A DNA stretch of 64,000 nucleotides, from assembly GCA_036362985.1 (NCBI GenBank), contig JAYGXS010000005.1, positions 32,161,889 to 32,225,888 of the forward strand. The letters are read 5' to 3'. The notes under the pieces were generated by a model. That model was not told the DNA's origin. It was given only the letters and a program-made list of their open reading frames with translations, and ran no database searches. This DNA comes from Ligula intestinalis. Its lineage: Eukaryota > Platyhelminthes > Cestoda > Diphyllobothriidea > Diphyllobothriidae. The translations under genes were made by a program, and so were the position numbers. How positions within the stretch are numbered: position 1 is the stretch's first letter; every line of letters begins with the position of its first letter. Below are positions 1-11,800 of this stretch, in pieces.

Positions 1-299
1 ACCATTGACGGCCCAAGAAGGATTTGGCAGGTGATATAAGTTAAATAACGGCAGCCCAAATAATCACAACTTTTGGTTTCAAGGTGAACATATTTGACAT
101 GAATCGGTGAGTGCCTAAAACTTTTTGTGAAATATAGAAATTATCAAAACCCTATCGTATAACGTGAATCCTAAATATAATATTCAATTTTGTGAAATAT
201 GAACAGCGCTGCGTATGGAACGCAGCAGGTACGGGTGCGCATCGGTATGATAGGCAAGTTTTTCTAGGTTGGGCATCATGATGCTCCGAACTGCTTTGT

Positions 300-895
300 G
301 GACAAGCATATTGAAAGGTCAGGTGCCGCATGAAGAGCAGACTCAAACCGAGGATAGGTCTTAAACGGTAACTTTGAACGCGTGGGCACCCTTCTGTCGA
401 AATGTACCGTGCTGGGTTCGACCCATGGACTTCAACCTTAACTTTGAATGCGTGGGCAGCTTACTCGAAGGCTGGACCTACGGGGCAGAAAACGGCTGTT
501 GGGGTATTAAGCGAATGCGGGGAAGGTTAGGTGCCGCATGAAGAGCGGTCCTTAACCGAAGGCGGGTCTTAAACCTTAGCTCTGAACGCGTGGGCGTCCT
601 TCCGTCAAAGTGTGCCATGCTGAGGTCGACCCATGGACTTCAACCTTAACTTTGAACGCATGGGCAGATTACTCGAAGGCTGGACCTACGGGGCAGAACA
701 CGGCTGTTGGGGAATCTAGTGAAGGTGGGGAAGGTCAGGTGCCGCACGAAGAGCGGCCTTAAACCGAAGATGGGTCTTAAACCCTAGCTTTGAATGCGTG
801 GGCGTCCTTCTGTCGAGGTGTTCTATGGTAGGGTCGACTCAAAGACTTAAGCCTTTGCTTTGAACTCGTGGGCGTCTGTCTGCCGGAGACTGTTT
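300..895. repeat. 208-bp tandem repeat, about 2.8 copies
   Basis: The block aggtgccgca recurs at 321, 529 and 737, exactly 208 bases apart each time, and the sequence between is conserved at high identity (for example cgaaggctggacctacggg at 465 and 673). Each unit has an internal sub-repeat around tttgaacgcgtgggc about 60-70 bases apart. No open frame runs through it. It looks like a minisatellite or satellite fragment. Confidence 0.9.
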
Positions 896-1654
896 CGAGA
901 GGAACCCAACCGTGACGGCTCCGCCGCGAAGTGGAGAACCAGTATGGCCAACTGTAAGCCAGTGAGTGGAAGGCAAAGCAAAACAAACAACAAGAACACA
1001 AAAATAAAATCATTTATTATTACCAGGGAAGGTCAAAGTGGTTAGTGAAATTTTGCAAGTAGGTGGTAATAATAAAGGACGCATATCCGGGGGCCCCAGG
1101 ACGAATCCTCACCAAATATTTTACTCCTGTGATCTCCCAATGGGTCACATCAAGCGAAAGCATGGTTGCCTTAGTCCAATGTATCTCAGGCGATGCATAA
1201 ACAAAAGAAACAACCAGAAGTTCTCACAAGAACGTTTTATAATACATACACGAAATTTGGGCTGTTCGTTAACAGCCATACATTACATTGCAAGTAATAT
1301 TAAAGAATATGTATCGAAAAATTCTACAAAAAGATTATTTTCCAACGTAATTTTACTTTTGCTGCTTTATTCACTCAGTGGTTTTGCATGAATGGGCTTC
1401 CTCTACATGTAAAACTTAAGTTTACTCGGTACGCCCGATTTTTACTTTTTCGGAATTTCAACTTTGCTAAAAAGCTGGTATTTCTATAAAAATTTACGTT
1501 CCTTCATAAATCCCAATATGCGCTATTATGAAGAACGACCATTAGTTAATTGCTATAAGAACTTGGGGAAGGGTGCAGCTTGGGCTGCATTTGAGTAACA
1601 GGGGGTTACTTGTAAAAATCCTTGCATTTGATGAGTTAGGTAACCTACTGTATG
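896..1654. other. No recognisable feature
   Basis: Between the 208-bp repeat and the retrotransposon relic. A 117-codon open frame at 1038-1391 lacks an ATG, has no recognisable motif and is treated as chance. Confidence 0.5.
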
Positions 1655-2250
1655 TGTGCCGCCCAACCTCAAACCTTCAAATCACTACGCCAAAACCACG
1701 AATAAAGTTATTTGCTTCCTAGGACCGATCAGAAGGTTCTTCCTTTATTTAGATGCGGAGATTTTCGGGCAAGTCTGCGGAACATTTGTCTGGACGATGT
1801 TAAAAATATTGCGTCCATGCGTTGTGCCCCTGAAAAAACGAAGGCTACGCACTGCTGGATGAAGTTCAAAGAAGGGTGACCAAATTAGTCAGCAGCTTAG
1901 GAGGTCAACCACATGAAGATCGGCTAGATAGACCCAAGATTTTTATTTTCTATTATAGGCAAAGCAGAGGTGATTTGATCATAGTGTTCAAACTTGTCAC
2001 GGGAGTAAACTGTGCTATTCAGGTGTCTGATTTCTCTGAATTCGCACAACGGATACATCTCCGAATTCATTCGTACAAACTGAAGAAACACCATGCCAAA
2101 CTAGAAGTGCGAACCAACTTATTCTCCCACCGGGTCATTGAAGACTGGAAGAAACCTTTTTACTCAGTTGCTCTTGCTGAAAGCGTTGACACATTTAAAA
2201 GAAAACTCGATCTTATCTTACTTGCTCGTCAAATATTTGATAGACAATAA
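1655..2250 (+). mobile_element. Decayed non-LTR retrotransposon (LINE) reverse transcriptase C-terminus
   Basis: From about 1855 the plus strand reads LDEVQRRVTKLVSSL, then HEDRLD, SRGDLIIVFKLVTG, the spaced residues FSHRVIEDW and finally TFKRKLD near 2206. This succession (L-x-x-VQRRATKL, YEDRL, RRxRGDLI-x-VYK, FFxxRVVxxWN, FKxxLD) is the conserved C-terminal end of reverse transcriptases of CR1/jockey-type LINEs. A preceding stretch (1780-1850) resembles the upstream part in another frame, so at least one frameshift is present. There is no endonuclease, no complete RT and no start codon: a 5'-truncated dead copy. The element class is from motif memory and could be refined by database search. 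Confidence 0.75.
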
Positions 2251-4488
2251 TGATTCATACACTGTTCATATATTGCTTTAAAACACATGCATGATTTGAC
2301 AGCATCTCTCTGTAGAGGGGGTTTCAAAGGCTCTGCCTATCTTCCTTATATACACTGAATTATAATGAGTCAGCGTATTTATTCCCTGAAGATTGGTAGA
2401 CGGAAGAAATACCCGAAACTTAAGATTTTTGATAAATCTCCCCCGATGCACCCCCTTCTTTCTTTGAATAAATTTGTATTGTTACTTTAGGGATCCTTGA
2501 CAAATGGCTGAAAGCAATGCACAATTCAATCCACGATGGATTACATCGAAGTCCGTATGAAAGCTTTTTAGTATGATCACCAAACTTCTGTTAGATAGTT
2601 CATCAACTCTCAAGGTATGTGACAGTTAGGGGCTTTACGTAAAAATCCAAGACCTTGATACAATCAGTGGATTCAGATGCATCTGATCACAGCTGATAGT
2701 GCTAGCAAGGACGAACCGAGTAGAAAAAAAACTGAGCATGAAGACGCAAAGACTGAGTTAAACGATTTGTGAAGGAACCGACAGTCAACACAAAGAATGT
2801 GTGTGTTTTTGCGAGGGAGAGGTAAGCGAAAAAAAGTATTTCCCATCTGTGCGTTAAATACATTTTGCCTTTGCCTTTGTCTTCAAAGAGGTGTTATGGC
2901 TAGGCCATAGGTGGTAAATTTAACACCACTCCTGTAAGACATAAACCTGAACACTTCCAGTGATTTTTAGAAGTCCGGTGCGTGTGGTGGAAGTCTTTCT
3001 CACAACAAACAGATTCACGCAGAAGTCAAAAAATGCACTTTCTTCAAAGGATAATGACGGACTTTGCCGATTTTAAAGACGAATCAGTCAGGTAAAAAGT
3101 GATATGAAAGAGACGCAATTAAGTTTCAGGACTTTCATAATATTTCCATTGACTTCACTTGAATTTTTTGGATTCGTACTCCTGAAGGATTACTCCTTGG
3201 TAGATATATTTGCCTGCTTCAAATTGTGGACCTACAAATTTATTCGGCTGTATTTGTACGCATAACAAACGTTCCATCTGCCAAGATTATTTGTGAATGA
3301 ACTATCTGGCTTTTGACTGGACAAAATAACTCGCCAGAAAATACGACCCACTTAATAGCACATCTCTCTCTTAAGCAGGAAATACTTGAAATAAGCATAG
3401 GCTATGTAGTTTGTTAAAACAAATATAAGGGAGCTCAGTTTTCTTCAGTCAGCGCGTTATATTATGTGATCCTCATGAGTTGACAAACAAAAATCCTAAA
3501 TCGAAACTGAAGTTTATAGAATCGGGCCATCTCTACTTCATTATTCACTAAAAGTGTAAAAACTGTCCAACCACATGGTAAAAAAATCTACCCAGACTAT
3601 TGTAATTTACGATTTTTAATGAAAGCTGAGATCGAAAACTGAGCCGTAAGGAGCTGATCGTTTGACTGCTGGCATCTCTAGCACGTTTATAGATTCTGCT
3701 GCTTCAATCTTTCCAGCTTGGTTGACAACAGACTGTTAGGATAATAGGATTATGCAAGCCGCAGGAAAGATACTAGTGCTCTTTGTGCTACGATGGTCAC
3801 TAAGATGAGATTGCACGCATCTATTATATCATACCCCATGACTGCCCCCTCCCGCTCTTATCCCCCACCGGTAACGGTTGATTGGCTTCTGCTTCCTATT
3901 ACTGTTGCTTGTCATTCACTAACGCCTTTTACCTCTGTCAATTAACTCCAGAAAGAACCCGAAAGCTCAGACAATTAAAATTATGATTCCGGTGATCGAA
4001 ACTCCTTCTTCTCCTCTATCTACACACATACCTGGGATGAAAACATTTGCCTCGACTTGTGCCAACTAAAAGCACAGGAACAAATATTGTCGTTCTTTTA
4101 GATCCCGTAAAGGGTAAACGTGCGCCTTCAGCACCTATAAACTGAATTCACAAGCAGCCAGTAGGGATGCCATTACCAAAAATCTCACTAGCGACAAGTA
4201 ACAACCCTATTTATGCAAGCCAACTAAGCAATTGTAGGGAAAACTTGCAAACTATTCTTATTATATCCCAGTTGGTTTTGAAATATACAAAAATAACACT
4301 TCACCGGACCTAGGGCATTATACAACTATTCGAAAAAAGACAACTAGGGCTATTTTTAGGGGAATTTTCTCAAAAAATTGAAGATTACAGAGTTCTCTTC
4401 CAGCACCGCCTACTAAGTGATGAAAAAGAGCATAACGCGAATGAACTGCCTTTTACAATCTTGCACTAGTTTAATGCAAGCATAATAC
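2251..4488. other. Intergenic/3' flank without recognisable feature
   Basis: AT-rich sequence downstream of the metalloproteinase gene. I see no long open frame, tRNA or strong repeat. Confidence 0.5.
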
Positions 4489-4494
4489 TTTATT
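4489..4494 (-). promoter_or_regulatory. Candidate polyadenylation signal AATAAA
   Basis: TTTATT on the plus strand is AATAAA on the gene strand, about 460 bases past the stop codon. It is the nearest exact AATAAA downstream of the stop, which would give a 3' UTR of roughly 0.5 kb. Position is the only evidence. Confidence 0.3.
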
Positions 4495-4956
4495 TTGGAG
4501 CTAAGAATGAGGACCTTTCCACGAACGCCGTAGTTCAGACGAACAACAAGGAAAACGACAGACAGAAATAATTCACCAGAACACAATCAATGCTTGATAT
4601 TTCAGTTACAGATGTCCGTACTAAACATGCCATCCAAAATAGGTCTGTTTTTTCTTACTTAATTGGCTAGGAAAACTTGTGGATCCTCACAGGCCTATAG
4701 TCACAGAAACTCCACGGATGATTGGACAGTACCACTGCATCCTAGAATCTGACGGATTGGCCCATTGGAGCACACATTGACAGTATAAAATGCTCTGCAG
4801 GTTCAACTACCGGATGCAGATGAAAAACATGAGTCTACATTAGGTTGGCTTCTGGTCATTTAGCAAAAGCTGGGGCCTGAGGGCGATTCAGCGAAGGGAA
4901 AAGCAAAAGTTCTGGTGGTGGAGTGCAGGATAATAATATGAGGTGGGAGGCAGGGG

Positions 4957-5883
4957 TTAATGCCAACCCACCGCATAATCTCGGGGCTTCCTTTCAGGGT
5001 AGGCAGGCGCATCTTGCGGATGTACAAGGGGTGGAACATATTGACCAGCACCTCCATCCACCTCGTGAATGCCATATTCAGTGTCAGGTCGAAGTTGAGG
5101 ATACTGTTGCTGATAATAGCTTCTCACGAGTAGGGACGAAGATTCAGCAGAAGCGCTCCATAAAGTGGGTCGGATTTCTCCAGTGCTATAGGCGGAGGGC
5201 ATCGGTTTGTCGGAGCGGTCGAATTGTGTGGGAACGAAGAGGGATGATTGATGTCGCGATGACTGTGGTTTGGATGCGCGTATCTGGGCAGCATTTGAAC
5301 GTCTTCTAAAATGTCCGTAAACGGGTGGCATTCGCCGATCGTATTGGTAATTAAAATACGGAAAGGGACGATTGTCAGTAGCTCTGGCACCGTTCCACGA
5401 ACTTCTCTGTTCGACAGACCGCCCGCTGTTCGGCACCGGTCTTCGAGGTGGCGGAGCCCAGCGAGAAGGAGTGAAGGAACTGTGCGCACTTGAGACGATA
5501 CCATTACCGTAGTAGGGTGATCGATGTCCCCCAGTCGGATCCTTCCAGGCAGGGACGAAGGCAGACCTGCTGATTTTGTTGTCATAGGTCGCCGGTATCG
5601 GAGTCTCTGCCACGTTGGCTTGCGTGTTGGAAGGAACTTGACGACGTCTGTACATTGGCTGGTGGTACTGTTGAATCATTTCAATAGGTCGTGAATGGGG
5701 GCCCAGGCGATGAACGCCGACAATGTCAGCACCTTTAGCTAGCGTGTTGATACGTGTCTGGTGCTCTGCAGAGTTATAGGGCACGAGCATGTACTGAGCA
5801 TGGAAACCCTTCCCACTGATAGTGTCGTCAGTGTAGAATTGTAAATGAAGACTGCCCGAGTCTGCGTACGTGTCTGGGGGTAT
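4957..5883 (-). CDS. Exon 17: end of CUB5, long tail, stop
   Basis: Acceptor ttctttag precedes 5883; phase 0. Begins [10 protein letters not shown] and continues [18 protein letters not shown], the last strands of CUB5 (family: V-x-F-x-SDDTIxKKGFHLRY). After about residue 1160 the frame continues for some 270 residues to TAA at 4959-4957. The tail is rich in Pro, Arg, Ser, Tyr and Gln, with no Cys and no recognisable domain. Vertebrate BMP-1 ends about 20 residues after CUB5, so this extension is unusual. It is GC-rich compared with the introns, supporting real coding. Confidence 0.95.
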   Translation of the reverse strand: MPPDTYADSGSLHLQFYTDDTISGKGFHAQYMLVPYNSAEHQTRINTLAKGADIVGVHRLGPHSRPIEMIQQYHQPMYRRRQVPSNTQANVAETPIPATYDNKISRSAFVPAWKDPTGGHRSPYYGNGIVSSAHSSFTPSRWAPPPRRPVPNSGRSVEQRSSWNGARATDNRPFPYFNYQYDRRMPPVYGHFRRRSNAAQIRASKPQSSRHQSSLFVPTQFDRSDKPMPSAYSTGEIRPTLWSASAESSSLLVRSYYQQQYPQLRPDTEYGIHEVDGGAGQYVPPLVHPQDAPAYPERKPRDYAVGWH

Positions 5884-8800
5884 CTAAAGAAAAGAAGGAA
5901 ATAAATCCACATACATGCAAGGATCATTATCGAAATGTATAGGCTATGCAATTTTTTCATATCGGTTAGCGTAACTTTTAACACGAATGTTCTTTGTAAT
6001 GACAAAAAAACGAAAAGTAAACATTGTTTGTGACTTTGGCAAGCAGCAAGCTTTTTTAAAAGTGGACTGCCGAAACATGCAGCCTTAATAGCCAAACAAA
6101 TAGGCCCCGTAACGGACTCCAAAAGGCTCCTATCAAATTCGAGTGAAATGATGTGGTGGCCCTATTCCGGGGGCCTCAGACGTACCAAGAGCAGTCTGGT
6201 TCTTGGTCAGTTACGTCTGCCCAAACCAGCCAAGAAACATCAAGGTCGACCCAGGCGTGATCTCGCTAAGGAGGCCATAGCAACTGTTCCAATTTCCATT
6301 GGGATGTCTGCCGGATCTGTGCCTAGTTGGATGCAAGCTCCTACAGTCTGTCAGCCAATAATTTGGTAAAGAATACAATAATATATTTTCTAGGCTCAGG
6401 CCTTTCCCTTACTTATAAGGGATCTTTCATGAAGGTTATACAACCTGGAGTCTCCTTATGATGTAAGATGTCGTTTCAATGCATCAACGGAGGATATCAA
6501 TCATTCGAAGAGTTACAAAAGACAAGGCTTGGGGCGTTGGGACTGAAAATGTGCTGCATTTGGGAAATCAATAATACGGCTCCTTTCCACGACGTAAGCC
6601 TTTGTCTGTATGCGTTGAGTATTTCCACTGCGTTGACAAAGAAACACTGTCAGCGTTAAATTCAATGTTTGGCAAGTTAGAACTCTATTAAAGAGGTGCA
6701 AAGGGAAGGCACACAGCCATAGAACACGTTCCATTTCATAAATTACGCATTTGATCTGATGTGCTCTCGCGATCATGCATGCAAAATGTCTTATTAGTTA
6801 TGTGCCTTGTTACGAAAAAAATGCTGTGGCAGTGCATGTATTAAAATCGAACATGTGTAGTTTCTAAGCACCCAGCTGAGGTCGTTCCAATGGACACTAT
6901 GACTTGCCATAAGGCGCAAGGTGACGCAAATGCTTGATGCGGCAACAGCACAAAAATACGTTAGCGTCAATCGTGTGCATTTGGTTGGAAGGTAAAAGTT
7001 AAGTTGCTCACCTACCTGAGACAACCATAGCCCCTAGTCCTGTGGTTACTTTTACTTATTGTAGTTAAGTTTAGTTGTTGGCTTACTAGTTAGTTTATCA
7101 GTCTATTTTAAGTTTTAGTCTAGTGTTGTTTTTAGTTTGGTTAACTATCATCAACTTTAGTCGCATATAATTAAATAACTTAAATATACTTAACTTACTA
7201 AATTAAAAGCTAAAATAAGATTAATAGAATAAAACCAAAATAGTATCACCGGTCCTATATGACAGAATTCTGGGACTAGGCGCATCTAGAATGAGCGACC
7301 AATTTTATTTTCACCTACTGGAATGGGTGTCCTGTCCTTATCGATGCCACGAAAAGGCAATTAGCAAAACCAGTATTTATTCGCAATATCGAAGGTAATT
7401 GTGAACAATTGTGTTGTTTAACAGAAATGAATAAACAGCTGAAATATTCAGATTGACTTTCGGACCAAACCTAAAGAGGTCTGTGTCGAAGTATTTGCTC
7501 GGAGATTGGATAAAACATGATTACAACCTGAGTTTATATACCAGAAGGCGTACGTGGAATGCTGAAAGACCCATTGAAGGCCCAAACTCCTAGCAGTTGC
7601 GTTAGGCAGGGGCACGCACCCGACAAAATATGCGAACCTGAATTTTTAGGTAGTACCTGCGCAGTCAATATGGTAAACAAGTAATAAGTTGTAAACAATA
7701 ATGTGTAAGGTTTCCGTCCCTGATCCAGAGTTAGGATCACGCTGTCCAACGGCATATTCTCCACAAAATGCCTTATTTCTCCTTTGTCCTCTAAGCTTGG
7801 TGTGCAGCCTAAGGCGGCGTTTTGGCTGCATCACTCAAAGGTTGATCTCAGCAACAAGAAAGACAAACTTTGTTATGCATCAAAATGAAATGACCAATTT
7901 TAAATGATCTATGTCTTTCAATTTGTTGCATATGTCATATCGTGGGATAATTTGAAAGAGACAGTACCCCATGCTCTCCTCTACTAACCAGATTGTGTTT
8001 AACTTATTTTGAAAACAAAATTGTTTTATATCCTTAGCAAAAATATATAATAATAATAATTTGTATATTTAAGGCCCAAGGGGCCCTGTCGTTACAAACT
8101 TAGTGCTATCGTGAAAATAAAAATAATAATAATAAGCAGTGAACTCATAAAATAATTGTCATCGGCAGTAAAAAAATCTCCTAGATCGGTGGATGAGTTC
8201 AGCGGGCCACCGAGTTCAAAAAACTTCAGGAGAAAAAACTGCCTTAATAGGTAGAAGGGTTTGATGTGGTTAGTTTGGGACCTGATGTTGAGGGTTCGGG
8301 ACGTTTATGGTTGTTTTAATTTTAACCCCCCCTCTCTGCGCAAGGATTCCTAGGAGACGCTGAAGCATACGTACGCACTCACGCTTTAGTGTAGAACAAA
8401 AAGAGTAGCCGGAAGAGTTAACGAAAACAAGCTACTAGGTTACTAGGCAAACGGAGGGCGTAAACACACGGATAACAAAGGACCACGTTAGGGTTGCAAA
8501 AACTCCTTCCAGAGAATTCAGAATGGCAGTTGGCGAACGTGCGTAAGCTTTCGATAAATTCTCATCGAGCCAGTATATGTACAACTGGGTACAATTTAAA
8601 ACATGTCATCAGTTAAGTTCCCAATTTCACGCAATTGAGTTATAGGAATAAGGGGCCAAGAGAAGAGGGCTCGTTACGCAGCACTGAGGGTTTGTTGGAG
8701 TTGACAAAGAAGAGGCGAGGAGAGAGAGAGAGCGGGGAAGTACGCAGGCAGGTAAGCGACCGTTGGCCGTGACAGGTGCAGAGCTTTCAAGAGGTACTTT

Positions 8801-11800
8801 TGTGTACACAAGACCAGTTTCTTCAATGTGTTAGCGGTCAATTCTGCTGTTTGCTAGCAGACCCCGTTCTCACAGATAAAATAAGCAGCGCCATTCTCGT
8901 GCACATTGTTGATTCCGGACACCGTGGGACCCTCCTAACGAAGCTTTCCGGGTGAGTTATAAAGTCCCACCAAAGTATCCGCAAACCTGTACGGCAGCGT
9001 CTGTTAGCAACAATGGAAGCGACCACTATCAGTTTTAGGAAGTCGGTCTTGTGTGCAATAAAAGAGCCTCCTGAAAGTTCCGCGTCTGGCACGGCCGCAA
9101 GCGGTCACTTAACTGCATGCACCCCTCCGCGCGTCCTCTGTCTCCCCTGGACTGGGTCCATCAAACTCTCACCACCACGTAACCAGCCTTCTCTTTTGGA
9201 TCCGCATTATCTCCTCCCCCCTTCCCGTGATTCATTTGCACGAAATGGTGGACATAGCTGACCACATGCTCTACGTTTTGACGCCGTTCATCTATAAATG
9301 TAATGGCTCGATGAGAATTTATCGAAAGCTTACATAAGCTTGCCAACTGTTCTTCCGATAACAAAAGAATTGCGACGATTGTAGGTTAACAAAACCGTGG
9401 GCCTCATAGCGAAGGATAATCAGAAAGGACGTGCTGGGAGCATGGAGCTAAATGTAATCCTACAATGTTGCACTAGTCTGATTAAAATGAGTTAAATATA
9501 CTGACAGGTTACAGTGGAAGAGGTTGGGCGTTTTTCGTCCCTTAACAAAGTCTTAATTGGCATATTTATAACACTTTCGCGAGGGGGAGGGAGTGGGTGA
9601 GGCAGAGCATTAGATCATATTAACTTGGTGAACTGATATTGTTATGAGCCTCCACAGCTTTCATAATTGCGGCCGCAAAGAAGAAGACGGAAGACCGAAA
9701 TCGCAAGCATATAGCCGCGCCACCCACGATGATCATTTTTGCAATCGAGCGAACCGAATGGCCAAATTCGAGGACAAAATTTTACAGGAGAAGGTTAGGT
9801 GTGTAGGTTGACAAATTATGGCGCGCAAATTCTAATAATTTATTAATAAATGAAGTGATTCCTGAATTTAACTGAATTTTTTTAAATGATCTGCAACCAG
9901 AAAGTACATGCAATCACTAATGTCTTTTCTCTGCACTACTGACGACATTTAGTATCTGAACTAGGTGCTAGTTAGTGGGTGAGGGATCAATGCAGATACT
10001 CTTTCTTTTAATGACAAGGTAGGATGCTGAATGAATGCCACACTAACACATCTGAAGAATGCGATATTTGGGGCATTAAAACTACTCACATATGTAGTGA
10101 AAGTCAAAAGAACGCAAACGCGCACTAGTACCTCGTCATAACTTGTTTTGTCAACCTTTAGGCCGAATTTCCTTGCTGTCTATTTTAGTCAAAATTAAGG
10201 TTTTGATATGAAAATAGATGTATTCTGAGACTGATTGAGGGGCAATTACTTTTCACCTTCCAACTAATGTTGAAGTCGAAAAACTCCAGTCTTTTGGCGG
10301 CAGCCTGAGCACCAAGTTCCGCAATCTGAATTACTAAAGATCAAGCAATGGCTCTGAAACCGCAATGTTTCTATTTATCTGACGGATGAGAAAAGCTCAG
10401 TGTATTCACAATAACTTGTCTTATTTCCGGACTGGAATGTTTTAAGGCCCACCAGGTTCTATCTTCTATGTGCATTTCAATGCAACAAGATCACAACAGA
10501 GGCTTTGTTGTACTTCAATTAATAGGATTCCTCAAAAAGCACTGACGCAAGTTGCTCATTGATTTTGTATATGCGTGCAAATAAAACAATGCAATTTTCA
10601 GAGAAAGGGACAACTAGAGAGTAATCAAGTGGATAACAGCATTCATTCAATATCCCAGAGTACCAACTACTTAGGTTTGAAATAGGATAGTCAGGTGGGT
10701 TTTATAAAACTTATCCATAAAAGCGAAGTCCGTTGACTTAATTTTTGCATTATTGGCAGTAAAATTCTTCAAATATTTTGGTATATTTATTTATAAATGC
10801 ACGTACCGAACGCTGCAAGTTTTATCTTGAAACTTAAGTACAGCATTTTCTGCTCCATTGCAGATATCGTGTTACTCAAACCCGTTAACTATTATTTTAT
10901 ATATATTTTAAGCCATTAGCAAACTTTGCACATTATTATAAACAATGCCCACCAAATTATACGTCAGTAAACCCTTTAATCTCTTGAATAATATACATTT
11001 TTTGACATTAGGTATGTTCCGACATTTTTTATACACTAGGCACAAACATATATATATATATATATTTATATATATAGATCGCGTATCATTTAGAAGCTTT
11101 CATAAATACGCAATGCGCCTTTAAGTAAATGTCGATAATACATATGTTACTATATTTTACAGTTAGTGTAAAAACTTGGATTACTTACACCATCAATGGT
11201 AATATAGTATCTATAAAACCAGAATTAGAGTGAAGTCGCAACCCCATCCGAAAAAAACCCGAAATCGGGGTTTCGATCCTTAGTCATGGTCCGCATGAAA
11301 CCAATTTGTCACCAGAGTTTACGTCCTAGTTGTACATAAAAAACCAGTAGCATATATAAGGCTTTCTTATATAGCTTAAACTCATCTATCTACTGTTAAT
11401 ACCGCTATGCATCTACATTTGTCGAAGTCATATGAACTCACACTTATATTTAAGAGAAAGAGAAAAAGGATTGGGCGACACACTTGTCGCGTACCCTAGG
11501 CGATTACTGGAAAGTAAAACAAGCATATATAGCTAATTCCGGTCACAAAGCAAGATGTACTACTGTAAAGGAATTTATTTTATATTTCGAGAGACTAACG
11601 CTTACGTTCCAAACTCATTGTATTTCAAGATAAAAGGTGACCTACATAATACTATTTCAGTGGCTAGCTACTTAAAAGTATACGTTGCATTCAAAATAGA
11701 TCGTAAGGCAAGCTAAGATCAAACAACGGTAGGATTGTGTCGTGGGGTCGTCTGACAAAAGTGCGAAGCGCGCCCCGCAGGCATACGAACGAGTGATTTT

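Noticed and set aside
1038..1391. 117-codon plus-strand open frame ending in a hydrophobic segment
   Set aside because: GTG start, no recognisable motif, no splice-supported context.
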